Program-made: the position numbers and the translations under genes | The notes under the pieces: generated by a model | Told to the model about the DNA's origin: nothing | Seen by the model: the letters and a program-made list of their open reading frames with translations, nothing else | The model's database searches: none | Source: Sphingobacterium lactis | Lineage (GTDB): Bacteria; Bacteroidota; Bacteroidia; Sphingobacteriales; Sphingobacteriaceae | DNA: 64,000 nucleotides | Assembly (NCBI RefSeq): GCF_011046555.1 | Contig: NZ_CP049246.1 | Coordinates: 372,001-436,000, forward strand | Direction of reading: 5' to 3' | Shown here: positions 8,884 through 17,760 of the stretch, piece after piece | Layout of the letters: every line of letters starts with the position of its first letter | Numbering within the stretch: position 1 is the stretch's first letter

Positions 8884-8919
8884 CGTATGTGCTGTAAAAA
8901 TTAATTCTCTTCAGGTTCC

Positions 8920-9378
8920 CTATTTAAAGACCGTGGCGTGCCAACTGTCCTTGAAAGGTACTTCCCAATGCTGTTGGTATTCAGATTCAGTCTGCGCGAG
9001 GTTATTGAATACAATGGTATCTTGATGTACTTCCCCTTGCTTGCAAAGTTCTTCGAATACATCACGGGATACAAGCTGAATATTCCCTTCAACATCCCGA
9101 TAAGGGATCAAGGTGCGGTTGAAGAAGCCAATATTCAGGGACTCTTCCAATTCCTTCAATACGCGAACAGATTTATCAATGGAACAACCCGTTACTTGGG
9201 CAACTTCCTCATCTACGGTCAGGATAATGAACAGGTTATACTTAATTTCTGCCTTTCCCGCCAGTTGACTCCCATGCGCGGTCCATTCCTGGATGAAATC
9301 CTGCAGGCGTGTGGAAGCTTCCTCATATTCTGGCTGCGTAAGGAAACGATCAGCCTGATAAATCCATACTTTCTTCAT
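8920..9378 (-). CDS. Conserved Bacteroidota protein often mislabelled ABC transporter ATPase
   Basis: A 152-residue soluble protein beginning MKKVWIYQADRFL, with a central WTAHGSQLAGKAEIKYNLFI block and DEEVAQVTGCSIDKSVRVLKE. Close homologues across Bacteroidota often carry the name ABC transporter ATPase. No Walker A, Walker B or LSGGQ signature is visible here, so that name is not supported. The conserved TGCSIDKSV segment with its Cys could be a functional site. It follows the DUF420 gene by 12 nt and is the last gene before the terminator, so it shares the oxidase transcript. Function unknown. Confidence 0.75.
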   Translation of the reverse strand: MKKVWIYQADRFLTQPEYEEASTRLQDFIQEWTAHGSQLAGKAEIKYNLFIILTVDEEVAQVTGCSIDKSVRVLKELEESLNIGFFNRTLIPYRDVEGNIQLVSRDVFEELCKQGEVHQDTIVFNNLAQTESEYQQHWEVPFKDSWHATVFK

Positions 9379-9390
9379 AGCTCTTCTTGA

Positions 9391-9933
9391 TTAATGGGCG
9401 TAATACGGGGAGATCATCAAATAGACAATCACGCCGGTTACAGCGACATATAACCACATCGGATAGGTGATCCGAGCAAGTTTCTTATGACGTTCGTAGG
9501 CGCCCGCAATGCCTCTTACAAAAGTAAACAATACGAATGGGATAATGACCACGGACAAAATGATGTGCGTCACGAGAATGAAATAATACACATACCGAAT
9601 CGCACCTTCTCCACCAAATGAAGTGGACTGGGAGGTCATGTGGTATGCCACGTACATCAGCAGGAACAAAGACGAGAAGACCATACATAATTTGATCAGG
9701 TTCTCGTGCAATTTTACATTCCCACGTTTAATGGCAGAAACTGCAACAAACAGACAAACGGCAGTCAGTCCATTGATGGTTGCATAGATTGGGGGCAAAA
9801 AGCTTAAAGGTTTCACATCATACCCCATTTTCGGCAGGTTGATACCAAAAAGTGCGGCTACCGCTAAAGGAATAATAATGGATAAGGCCCAGATAATCCC
9901 TTTATACTTTTTTTCTTCTTCAGTCATCGCCAT
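9391..9933 (-). CDS. DUF420 membrane protein, oxidase maturation factor candidate
   Basis: A 180-residue protein with about five hydrophobic helices and conserved membrane-border histidines (AYHMTSQ, THIILS, ERHKKLARITYPMWLYV). This is the DUF420 pattern. A DUF420 member, CtaM, is needed for aa3-type oxidase maturation in Staphylococcus aureus. Its place next to SCO and the oxidase subunits supports a similar role here, but that is inference from family and context. The stop of the SCO gene is 2 nt upstream. Confidence 0.82.
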   Translation of the reverse strand: MAMTEEEKKYKGIIWALSIIIPLAVAALFGINLPKMGYDVKPLSFLPPIYATINGLTAVCLFVAVSAIKRGNVKLHENLIKLCMVFSSLFLLMYVAYHMTSQSTSFGGEGAIRYVYYFILVTHIILSVVIIPFVLFTFVRGIAGAYERHKKLARITYPMWLYVAVTGVIVYLMISPYYAH

Positions 9934-9935
9934 GA

Positions 9936-10658
9936 TTACTTCCTCTCTACTTTTATTGGCTTATTTCTAAATTCTTCTACTAACTGTACTTTGATTTCAT
10001 CTTCCAAGCGGTCAACTTCCGTGCGCAGACTGATGTCATATAAGCCACGGATGCGTTTCTTGGAGTCGATAAGGACCAGTTGATTGCTGATCACAAATTT
10101 ATTGCTATCCCCTACTACAGGCATGGCTTCGATCAGCATGGATTCCCTTGCGTAGGAAAAGATATCTACGCTAGGTTTGCTGACAACGTCCCAATGCGGG
10201 TTCATGCTTTCAGCAAAAGGCTTGATGAATTCCTGCAACTCCTTGGGACCATCGTGCGGATCCACGGAAATGGAAAACAGCTCCACCTGCGGATTCGCCT
10301 TGAATCGGTTGGCGATGGTACTCATATCTTGCATCAATTGTTTGGAAAGCCCCTCGTCCTTGGTATAGAACAGGTGAGCGACGTAGATGCTAGTATCATT
10401 TCCAAGAAAGGTAATGGGTTTCCCATCGTAATTCTGAAATTCGATAGGCTTGAGTTGATGGAAAACGGTATCGGGAATTTCACGACCCATTACACGGTTC
10501 ATCTTTCCGGAGAGACTCTTCTCACCGAATACGGGCAATTTAACGTACTCATTGGAGCCCATTTTATTGACCATTATATATAAAAATCCTGGCACGAAAA
10601 GTACAAGTGCCAGGATTATTAATTTTGATATATTTCTTGAACGAGTATTTTTACTCAT
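9936..10658 (-). CDS. SCO1/SenC-like protein lacking the copper ligands
   Basis: A 240-residue membrane-anchored thioredoxin-fold protein: one N-terminal helix (about residues 11-30), then the SCO domain. Normal SCO1 proteins insert copper into the CuA site of oxidase subunit II through a CxxxC pair and a distal His. Here the motif position reads FYTKDEGLSKQL (97-108), with Asp101 and Ser105 where the cysteines belong. The whole protein contains no cysteine, and the usual distal His position appears to be Ile190. The rest of the fold is intact (ISVDPHDGPKEL, LVLIDSKKRIRGLYD). It sits between coxIV and DUF420, so it is still kept with the oxidase genes. Confidence 0.85.
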   Translation of the reverse strand: MSKNTRSRNISKLIILALVLFVPGFLYIMVNKMGSNEYVKLPVFGEKSLSGKMNRVMGREIPDTVFHQLKPIEFQNYDGKPITFLGNDTSIYVAHLFYTKDEGLSKQLMQDMSTIANRFKANPQVELFSISVDPHDGPKELQEFIKPFAESMNPHWDVVSKPSVDIFSYARESMLIEAMPVVGDSNKFVISNQLVLIDSKKRIRGLYDISLRTEVDRLEDEIKVQLVEEFRNKPIKVERK

Positions 10659-10669
10659 TACGAATCAGC

Positions 10670-11047
10670 TTATTTGTGAGGGAAAATCGGTTGATGAGTG
10701 AATGAATCATTTAAGTGACCACCTTCAATCAATAATAATACGATAAAGTAGATAATAAATAGGAATACTATACTACAGGTTATAATAAATCCAGATTTCT
10801 CAAACTTAAGGTGCATAAAGAAGGCAACAATGTAATATGCTTTTACCAAAGTAAGCGCGATATAGATCACATTGACCAACATTCCTTTCTGTAGGATTCC
10901 CCAGTGGTGAACAAATCCCAAGGCGATTAAGAACTCAAGTGCTGTTAAAGCTAATAATACAAAGAATACGGACCAGATACGTTTTTTATCCATTCCTTCG
11001 CCATGCGCGTGTGCGTCGTGACCTGCTGTATGTTCGTGATTGCTCAT
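10670..11047 (-). CDS. Cytochrome c oxidase subunit IV, small membrane subunit
   Basis: A 125-residue inner-membrane protein with a His-rich N-terminus (HEHTAGHDAHAHGEG) and three hydrophobic helices, matching the CyoD/CtaF-like subunit IV family. The helix with LVKAYYIVAFFMHLKFE is typical. The subunit has no redox centre and is thought to stabilise the complex. It lies 32 nt downstream of a subunit III gene in the same run. Confidence 0.85.
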   Translation of the reverse strand: MSNHEHTAGHDAHAHGEGMDKKRIWSVFFVLLALTALEFLIALGFVHHWGILQKGMLVNVIYIALTLVKAYYIVAFFMHLKFEKSGFIITCSIVFLFIIYFIVLLLIEGGHLNDSFTHQPIFPHK

Positions 11048-11079
11048 GTTCGTGTGTAATTAAAATGTTCTTACAAAGA

Positions 11080-11817
11080 TTAGATTAAGTAGAAGAAGGT
11101 AAATACGAATACCCAAACTAAATCGACAAAGTGCCAGTAAAGACCAACTTTCTCAATCATCAAGTAGGTTCCTCTTCTTTCGAATGTATTGTTCAGGGTC
11201 ATGCAAAGCACGATGATATTCAATAATACCCCGATGGATACGTGGAATCCGTGGAAACCGGTGATGGTAAAGAACAAGTTAGAGAACTGCAATGCAGCTG
11301 TGTAAGAAATGTCTTTGGTGAAATAAGGTTGTAGCGCTTCCACAATGGCGTTCTGATCGGTCAATCCCGTTGCTGGGTTACGTCCGAACCAGAATCCTTG
11401 GTGGTGTAAGTGGTTCCATTCAATAGCCTGACAGCCCAAGAACATCAAACCGCCCAAGATGGTCCATAACATCCATTTCACGACTTCCTGCTTTGAATTA
11501 CGGTGTCCAGCTTCAACGGCAAGTACCATCGTTACGGACGACATAATCAAAATAAAGGTCATGATACCTACGAAAACCAATGGTTGTCCTGATTCTGCGA
11601 TACCTGGGATAGATTGGAAGATCTTATCCGCATCGATCCAAGTAGGCTGTGCAAATTTCTGAGCACCATAATAAATCAAGAATGCAGAGAATGTAAATGC
11701 ATCTGACACCAAGAAAAACCACATCATGATCTTTCCATACTCTAAGTTCCAAGGTGATTTACCTCCGCTCCAAGGTCCTTCTTTTACCTTATCCAATTGC
11801 GATACTGTTGTACTCAT
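11080..11817 (-). CDS. ctaE: Cytochrome c oxidase subunit III
   Basis: A 245-residue inner-membrane subunit of heme-copper oxidase with about six or seven helices. Family signatures are WFFLVSDAFTFSAFLIYYG near the N-terminus, the conserved acidic residue in LAVEAGHRN, TGFHGFHVSIGVLLN, and YWHFVDLVWVFVFTFFYLI at the C-terminus. It is the second of two adjacent subunit III paralogues, a usual pairing in this bacterial group. Confidence 0.92.
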   Translation of the reverse strand: MSTTVSQLDKVKEGPWSGGKSPWNLEYGKIMMWFFLVSDAFTFSAFLIYYGAQKFAQPTWIDADKIFQSIPGIAESGQPLVFVGIMTFILIMSSVTMVLAVEAGHRNSKQEVVKWMLWTILGGLMFLGCQAIEWNHLHHQGFWFGRNPATGLTDQNAIVEALQPYFTKDISYTAALQFSNLFFTITGFHGFHVSIGVLLNIIVLCMTLNNTFERRGTYLMIEKVGLYWHFVDLVWVFVFTFFYLI

Positions 11818-11826
11818 TGTTTACTG

Positions 11827-12429
11827 TTATTGATTCAAAAGTAAGAAAACATAAATATATATCCATAATAGATCTAGAAAATGCCAGAAGATCGTGGCAA
11901 GTTCCATCCGGAAGATGTTATTGTCCAAGCGAATGTTACGCATCACGCCGATATAACAACGTACCAACACCAATACTCCGGCAATGATGTGGGCCAAGTG
12001 CATTCCCGTGAACACATAAATGAACGACTGGGAAGCATTACTGTTCACAAACGTAATGTTTCGGTTGAATAGAACCGACCACGCCTGTGTCTGCAGATAG
12101 AAGAATACAATCCCCAAAACGATCGTTATCAAGAGAAAGATCTTCTGCTTGGCAATTTGATTCGCTTTCACAGCATTGAAGGACAAGTGAATGGTCAAGC
12201 TACTAATCACGATAACGGCCGTACTGTACATGAAAGCCGTAGGAAGAATGGTTTTGATCCCTTTATCTACGCCACTGGCTGTATATACAATAAAACCACT
12301 TGTCAAGGCTGCGAACATCATGAACATACCAATCATGCCCAACCACAGATTAAATTTCTTGGCTTTGCGTGATTTGATCAATTCTTCGTTCAACAACTCT
12401 TGGTTATTCATTGTTATCTGTAAATCCAT
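11827..12429 (-). CDS. Second cytochrome c oxidase subunit III-type protein
   Basis: A 200-residue paralogue of the next gene, with five hydrophobic helices and the subunit III marks SFIYVFTGMHLAHIIAGVLVL and ATIFWHFLDLLWIYIYVFLLL. It is shorter because it lacks the first two helices of canonical subunit III. The ATG at 12429 is 1 nt from the ctaB stop; an ATG six codons in (12411, MNNQELL) is an equally good start. It is probably a structural subunit of the same oxidase. Confidence 0.85.
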   Translation of the reverse strand: MDLQITMNNQELLNEELIKSRKAKKFNLWLGMIGMFMMFAALTSGFIVYTASGVDKGIKTILPTAFMYSTAVIVISSLTIHLSFNAVKANQIAKQKIFLLITIVLGIVFFYLQTQAWSVLFNRNITFVNSNASQSFIYVFTGMHLAHIIAGVLVLVRCYIGVMRNIRLDNNIFRMELATIFWHFLDLLWIYIYVFLLLNQ

Positions 12430-12430
12430 G

Positions 12431-13345
12431 TTATTTAAAAGGTATAAAATCTAGCAATAACACCAACTGGGTTATTGGTAAATACGCGAAAGAAGTAAAC
12501 ATTATCTTCTTTGCGGTACTGATTTCCATCTTTTGCAGATGTTGGAAGCCATACCAAGTAAACAGCAGTGCGCCCAATAGGGACAGCCCCGTGAATACCC
12601 AACCTCCGATACCGTAGTACATCGGTAAGAATCCTATAGGAATCATCAACACACAGCTTACGAAAATAAACCAGGCTGATAATTTATCCTTTCGTGTCGT
12701 TGGCAGCAACCTAAATCCTGCACGTTTGTAATCATCATCCGAAACCCATGCAATCGCCCAGAAATGCGGGAACTGCCAGAAGAATTGGATGGCGAACAGA
12801 ACGAATGGGGTAATCACGATTGCCTGCTCCGAAACTGCTGCATATTCCAATCCAAAACCCATGGATTTAAATGCTGCATAATATCCGATCAGGGGTGGCA
12901 AGGCACCAGGAATAGCGCCTACCCAAACCGCAATCGGCGATTTCTGTTTCAAGGGAGTGTAAACAAATGCATACAGGAAGATGGAGAACACCGAAAGCAA
13001 ACCCGCTAGGAAGTTCAAACGAACCAATACGAGTGTGCCGGCAATACCCATGAAAAGACTCAGGATCAATGCTTGTCCCGTTGTCATTCTTCCGGCAGGT
13101 AGTGGGCGATCCATCGTACGCTTCATCAGCTTATCCAGGTCGCGTTCAATGATCTCGTTGAAACCATTTGCGGCACCCGTCACCAAGAATCCTCCCAATG
13201 TTAACAATGCCCAGTTAAACCACATGATGTCACCTTGTTGTTTCGCTCCAATCAAAAAAGCAATGGAAGCGGAAAACACCACCGTCAGTGTAAGACGCAG
13301 TTTAACAAGTTTGTTAAAATCTGAAATAAACTCCTTCATAATCAA
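12431..13345 (-). CDS. ctaB: Protoheme IX farnesyltransferase (heme O synthase)
   Basis: A 304-residue membrane prenyltransferase that adds farnesyl to heme b to make heme O, the precursor of heme A. The Asp-rich site NEIIERDLDKLMKRTMDRPL (about residues 63-82) and the second motif YTPLKQKSPIAVWVGAIPGA are clear, within about nine hydrophobic helices. It follows ctaA by 9 nt, so the two enzymes of heme A synthesis are co-expressed with the oxidase they serve. Confidence 0.95.
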   Translation of the reverse strand: MIMKEFISDFNKLVKLRLTLTVVFSASIAFLIGAKQQGDIMWFNWALLTLGGFLVTGAANGFNEIIERDLDKLMKRTMDRPLPAGRMTTGQALILSLFMGIAGTLVLVRLNFLAGLLSVFSIFLYAFVYTPLKQKSPIAVWVGAIPGALPPLIGYYAAFKSMGFGLEYAAVSEQAIVITPFVLFAIQFFWQFPHFWAIAWVSDDDYKRAGFRLLPTTRKDKLSAWFIFVSCVLMIPIGFLPMYYGIGGWVFTGLSLLGALLFTWYGFQHLQKMEISTAKKIMFTSFAYLPITQLVLLLDFIPFK

Positions 13346-13354
13346 AATATTTCC

Positions 13355-14413
13355 CTACACATGCTGCGTAGCATTCACTTTTGGCTTGTTGAGGAGCAAC
13401 AGTAGATAATACTGTGATCCGACCAAAAGACTGGCTAGGACAAGATGTGCCGTTTGTGCAACGGCGGGAACATGTAACCGTGCTAAAATAATCCCTGTTA
13501 ACATTTGAAGACAAACCAACACCAACGTTAACTTCGCGTACTTGAACTGAATACCTGTGGCCAAATTTGATGATCTCAACTTGAAATAGAGGAAGAACGT
13601 CAAGGCCAAAGTTACATAAGCCAAAGCACGGTGGATATAATAGGGCATGCCTAAAGAATCTATCCAGTTTACCCGTTGAATTTGTTGCTGATTGAGGTGA
13701 TCAATTGCTTCCCGAACCTCCGTTCCATAGACCACTTGGATGACCAAAATAACGATTGACGCTACGGATATCCACGTGAAACCTTTATCGGTATTCTTTA
13801 AGAGGGTATTGTCTCTCAGGGTGATAGCCCAAAAATACGTCTGGATGGCTATACATACAATCACCAATGCCAAAAGCATATGAATGGTGATGACCCAGGG
13901 AGTCAGGTTCGTGGATACAACGATTGAACCCAACCAGGCTTGTATCACAACGACAATAAGATTAAGAACGCTCCATATTGCTATGGACTTTTTCTTTTTC
14001 CAATAGGTGAAAGAAAAGATTGCTGCAAATAGCATACAAAAACCGGCAACTACACCAGTCAAACGATTCACGTATTCCGTCCAAGTTTTCGCGGCATTGA
14101 ACTCCTCATGAACGAGGATGGATTCATCATGACGAATCTGGTCGGCAAGATGCGCGTAGCCAAAGGCTTCGATCATCTTGGCAAACCGTTCATTCTTCTT
14201 GATTCTTCCCTCCACATAATGCTCTTCATAACCCGGGGGCAATTGCGAAACATCTGTTGGCGGGATAATCCTGTTGAAACATTTTGGCCAGTCCGGACAG
14301 CCCATTCCTGAACCTGTACTCCGAACGATACCACCTGCCGTTATTACTAAAAAAAGAACGAGAATGGTGATCTTATTTATCCGTATAAAACGCTTTTCAG
14401 CTGCTGGATACAT
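13355..14413 (-). CDS. ctaA: Heme A synthase, COX15/CtaA family
   Basis: A 352-residue inner-membrane enzyme that oxidises the heme O methyl group to give heme A. About eight helices are visible. The N-terminal LVITAGGIVRSTGSGMGCPDWPKCF is the family hallmark, including a Cys pair in the first periplasmic loop. Conserved histidines occur in ITIHMLLAL, YYIHRALAYV and QTAHLVLASLLV as heme ligands. A weak hairpin separates it from ctaD upstream. Confidence 0.95.
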   Translation of the reverse strand: MYPAAEKRFIRINKITILVLFLVITAGGIVRSTGSGMGCPDWPKCFNRIIPPTDVSQLPPGYEEHYVEGRIKKNERFAKMIEAFGYAHLADQIRHDESILVHEEFNAAKTWTEYVNRLTGVVAGFCMLFAAIFSFTYWKKKKSIAIWSVLNLIVVVIQAWLGSIVVSTNLTPWVITIHMLLALVIVCIAIQTYFWAITLRDNTLLKNTDKGFTWISVASIVILVIQVVYGTEVREAIDHLNQQQIQRVNWIDSLGMPYYIHRALAYVTLALTFFLYFKLRSSNLATGIQFKYAKLTLVLVCLQMLTGIILARLHVPAVAQTAHLVLASLLVGSQYYLLLLLNKPKVNATQHV

Positions 14414-14448
14414 CGATCTCTCCTTTTACAAATTGTTATATAAAGAGA

Positions 14449-14468
14449 GGTAAGGGTAAGCCCTTACC
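14449..14468 (-). terminator. Possible attenuating hairpin between ctaD and ctaA
   Basis: GGTAAGGG (14449-14456) and CCCTTACC (14461-14468) form an 8-bp stem with a 4-nt loop straddling the ctaD stop codon. On the minus strand it is followed by CTCTCTTTATAT, a weak T-rich tract, so partial termination or mRNA end protection is possible. Confidence 0.4.
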
Positions 14469-16338
14469 CTTCTTCTTCTCTGTTATGCTCACGATTGTAG
14501 GCGCGTTGTGCCTCAATACCTGCTTCATTACCTTCCCAATCGTGGATCAGGTTGGAGCTCATTGTCTGGGACAATGGAACATCCTGAGGGATGAAGTCTG
14601 TATCGTGACCTGGCTTACTGTAATCGTAAGGCCAACGGTAAACTGTAGGGATCTCTCCTGGCCAGTTTCCGTGAATATGTTCTACCGGAGTAGTCCACTC
14701 CAAAGTATTGGAATTCCAAGGGTTTTGCGGAGCACGCTTTCCACACCAGATCGATGCGAAGAAGTTCCACAAGAAAGCTACCTGACCAATTGCAGAGATA
14801 ATCGCTGCCCAAGTGATCAATAAGTTAACAGATACCCATTTCTCCATGAAAGGGAATGCTGTAAATGCGTAGTAACGACGTGGCACACCATCAATACCCA
14901 TAAAGTGCATTGGGAAGAATACCAGGTACGCACCGATGAATGTCAACCAGAAGTGGAAGTAACCCAAGCGCTCATCCATCATACGGCCGAACATTTTAGG
15001 GTACCAGTGGTAAACACCACACAACATACCGAAGATCGAAGCAGAACCCATTACCAAGTGGAAGTGAGCAACTACGAAATACGTGTCGTGTAAGTTGATA
15101 TCCAATGCCGCATTACCTAAGTAAAGACCGGTAAGACCACCGGATACGAAGAAGGATACCATACCGATTGCGAACATCATCGCTGGAGTGAAACGGATGT
15201 TACCTCTCCATAATGTTGCAATATAGTTGAAGGCCTTAACAGCTGATGGAACCGCAATGATTAACGTGGTAATCATGAACACCCCTCCTAAGAAAGGACT
15301 CATACCCGTTACGAACATGTGGTGACCCCATACGATAAAGGACAATACCGTAATACCCACTAGGGAATAAACCATCGCGTGGTAACCGAAGATCGGCTTG
15401 CGCGAGTTGGTTGAGATAACTTCGGAAGTTAAACCTAATGCAGGCATAACTACGATATATACCTCTGGGTGACCTAAGAACCAGAATAAGTGTTGGAATA
15501 AGATCGGTGAACCACCTTCGTTCGGAAGGATTGTACCACCAACAACTAAGTCTGATAAATAGAAGGAAGTACCTACGGAACGGTCAAAGAATAACAACAC
15601 TACCGCTGATACCAATACCGGGAATGACAATAGACCTACGATAGCTGTTAAGAAGAACGCCCAGATTGTAAGAGGCATTTTCCATAACTCCATACCTTTG
15701 GTACGCATGTTCAACACGGTAGAAATATAGTTTACACCACCCAATACCTGAGAAGCGATAAACAAAGCCATACTGATTAACCAAAGTGTCATACCCAATC
15801 CTGATCCAGAGATCGCTTTAGGTACTGCCGACAATGGTGGGTAGATGGTCCAACCTGCTGATGCCGGTCCACTTTCCACGAAGAAAGAAGCAACCATGAT
15901 CACACACGCCGTAAAGAAGAACCAGTAAGATAACATGTTCATCAACGGCGATGCCATATCACGTGCACCAAGTTGGTAAGGGATCAATAGGTTACTGAAC
16001 GTACCGGAAAGACCCGCTGTTAATACGAAGAATACCATCATGGTACCGTGAATGGTTACCAATGATAGGAAGAAGTCAGGTCTGATACGTCCTCCCTCAG
16101 CCCATTTTCCTAAGAAAACCTCTAAGATTGGAAATTCAGCATCAGGCCATGCTAATTGAATACGGAATAAGATCGAAAGGATCATGGCAAATACTGCCAT
16201 AATGATACCAGTGATCAAGAATTGCTTAGCAATCATCTTGTGATCCTGACTGAAGACATACTTCGTCAAGAACGTCTCATGATGATGGTCATGTGAGCCG
16301 TGATGAGCTGCGTCGTGCGATATAACTGTAGTTGACAT
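14464..16338 (-). CDS. ctaD: Cytochrome c oxidase subunit I
   Basis: The 624-residue catalytic subunit of an A-type heme-copper oxidase. It carries the heme a ligand region VTIHGTMMVFF, the CuB His-Tyr pair in FLGHPEVYIVVMPALG, the CuB dihistidine WGHHMFVTGM, and the high-spin/low-spin heme ligands in HDTYFVVAHFHLVMG. About twelve helices are visible. The N-terminus is His-rich and cytoplasmic. Upstream ctaC and downstream ctaA/ctaB complete the core of a caa3/aa3-type enzyme that reduces oxygen and pumps protons. Confidence 0.97.
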   Translation of the reverse strand: MSTTVISHDAAHHGSHDHHHETFLTKYVFSQDHKMIAKQFLITGIIMAVFAMILSILFRIQLAWPDAEFPILEVFLGKWAEGGRIRPDFFLSLVTIHGTMMVFFVLTAGLSGTFSNLLIPYQLGARDMASPLMNMLSYWFFFTACVIMVASFFVESGPASAGWTIYPPLSAVPKAISGSGLGMTLWLISMALFIASQVLGGVNYISTVLNMRTKGMELWKMPLTIWAFFLTAIVGLLSFPVLVSAVVLLFFDRSVGTSFYLSDLVVGGTILPNEGGSPILFQHLFWFLGHPEVYIVVMPALGLTSEVISTNSRKPIFGYHAMVYSLVGITVLSFIVWGHHMFVTGMSPFLGGVFMITTLIIAVPSAVKAFNYIATLWRGNIRFTPAMMFAIGMVSFFVSGGLTGLYLGNAALDINLHDTYFVVAHFHLVMGSASIFGMLCGVYHWYPKMFGRMMDERLGYFHFWLTFIGAYLVFFPMHFMGIDGVPRRYYAFTAFPFMEKWVSVNLLITWAAIISAIGQVAFLWNFFASIWCGKRAPQNPWNSNTLEWTTPVEHIHGNWPGEIPTVYRWPYDYSKPGHDTDFIPQDVPLSQTMSSNLIHDWEGNEAGIEAQRAYNREHNREEEG

Positions 16339-16363
16339 ATGCTATTATAAATTCTCTGTTATA

Positions 16364-17719
16364 TTAATTTAAAGAAGCTGCGATACGATTATCCTTTGCA
16401 GTGTTTTCACCTTCTGTCTGAGCGAACTCTTTCTGAAGATCCTCTGTAAAGAATTTACCTTGTTTACTTAACCACTCTTTGTATTCAGCTTCAGTAACTA
16501 CGCGTACATTTTTCTGCATGTTGTAGTGAGATTCACCACAGATTTTTGCACACAACATCACGAAATTATATTGCGGATCATTCATCTTATCGCGCATTTC
16601 ATCGGTCGTGATGGTTGGAGTAAACTGGAAATAGTTCGTCATACCCGGTACCGCGTTGATTTGCACACGGAAATCAGGAATATAGAAAGAGTGAATAATA
16701 TCTTTTGACAAGATGTGGAAACGAACAGGTTTGTTAACCGGAATTACGATCTCTTCACCTTTGATGTCGTCCCATGCTGTTTTATCGTTGAAGTCGATAC
16801 CGTAAGAGTTCAATGGAGTCGTCAACTTGTAGTTACGTTTTCCGAACTCACCGTCAGATCCTGGGTAACGAACGGTCCATTGGAACTGCTCACCCAATAC
16901 TTCGATCTGCAGGGCAGATTTCTTAAGCTCTTCAGGAATGTTGGTGATTGAACGCCATGTAAAGAAACCGAACAATACCAAGATAGTCAATACGACAGCA
17001 GGTACAATCGTCCATAAACGCTCGATAGCATCATTGTGTGGGTAGAAGTACGCCGTACGTTTTGCGCGCATTCTGTATAGGAAAGAGAAACCTAATAATA
17101 GGATGTGTACCAATACCAATACGATCGTAATGATCACGGTGGTGATGATAAACATTCTATCGATGTCCTTACCATGTTCGGTCGCAGCTGGACGCCAAGA
17201 CCAGTCACCCCAAACGGCATAACCGTAGTAAACGAATCCTAGGAATACCACTAAAAAGACAAGCAATAATACCGCTTGCACGTTATTGTTTGCCAATGGG
17301 TTGTATTTACCGTTTACACGTTTTGTCAACACATAAATGGAGTGTACTTTTCCGATTACGGCAAATACAGTACATACTACCAAGAAAAGTAGGATGTAGT
17401 AAGTGAGGTTTTTGTAAACCTGTGGGTCAATTTTCTTTTCTTCTTTCGCTGGAGCAGCTGCAGTAGTGCTTCCGGAAGTGCTTGATGCCGATACGCTTGC
17501 CGAATCGGTTGCTGCAGGAGCAGCCGCAGAATCTGCAGGGGCAGTAACAGCTGAGTCAGCAGCAGCGGTATCCGTTGCCGCAGGAGCAGCTTGCTCAACC
17601 GTAGCCGTATCAGCTGCCTGGTCCTGGATGGAAGCCATTGCAGGAGCGGCAAAGAATAGGTTAATAGCTAATAAGCCTCCTAATAAGGACTTAAATCTGT
17701 TATGTAATTTAAACTTCAT
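16364..17719 (-). CDS. ctaC: Cytochrome c oxidase subunit II with a long Ala/Ser/Asp-rich N-terminal linker
   Basis: A 451-residue subunit that takes electrons from cytochrome c through the binuclear CuA centre. A signal peptide ends near AMA (29). Residues about 30-96 form a low-complexity Ala/Thr/Ser/Asp/Pro linker unusual for the family, before the first transmembrane helix. The periplasmic cupredoxin domain carries CuA ligands Cys390, Cys394, His398 and Met401 in LCAKICGESHYNM, with the other His in the KDIIHSFYIP strand. No heme-binding CXXCH is present, so any cytochrome c domain is separate. The gene lies between actF and ctaD. Confidence 0.95.
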   Translation of the reverse strand: MKFKLHNRFKSLLGGLLAINLFFAAPAMASIQDQAADTATVEQAAPAATDTAAADSAVTAPADSAAAPAATDSASVSASSTSGSTTAAAPAKEEKKIDPQVYKNLTYYILLFLVVCTVFAVIGKVHSIYVLTKRVNGKYNPLANNNVQAVLLLVFLVVFLGFVYYGYAVWGDWSWRPAATEHGKDIDRMFIITTVIITIVLVLVHILLLGFSFLYRMRAKRTAYFYPHNDAIERLWTIVPAVVLTILVLFGFFTWRSITNIPEELKKSALQIEVLGEQFQWTVRYPGSDGEFGKRNYKLTTPLNSYGIDFNDKTAWDDIKGEEIVIPVNKPVRFHILSKDIIHSFYIPDFRVQINAVPGMTNYFQFTPTITTDEMRDKMNDPQYNFVMLCAKICGESHYNMQKNVRVVTEAEYKEWLSKQGKFFTEDLQKEFAQTEGENTAKDNRIAASLN

Positions 17720-17760
17720 CTCTTATAACACGTTTGAACGTTATTTCAACTTAATCTCTA

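Noticed and set aside
7799..8919. Insertion sequence or integrated element carrying the toxin-antitoxin pair
   Set aside because: AT content differs from the flanks, but I see no transposase, integrase, terminal repeats or target duplication.
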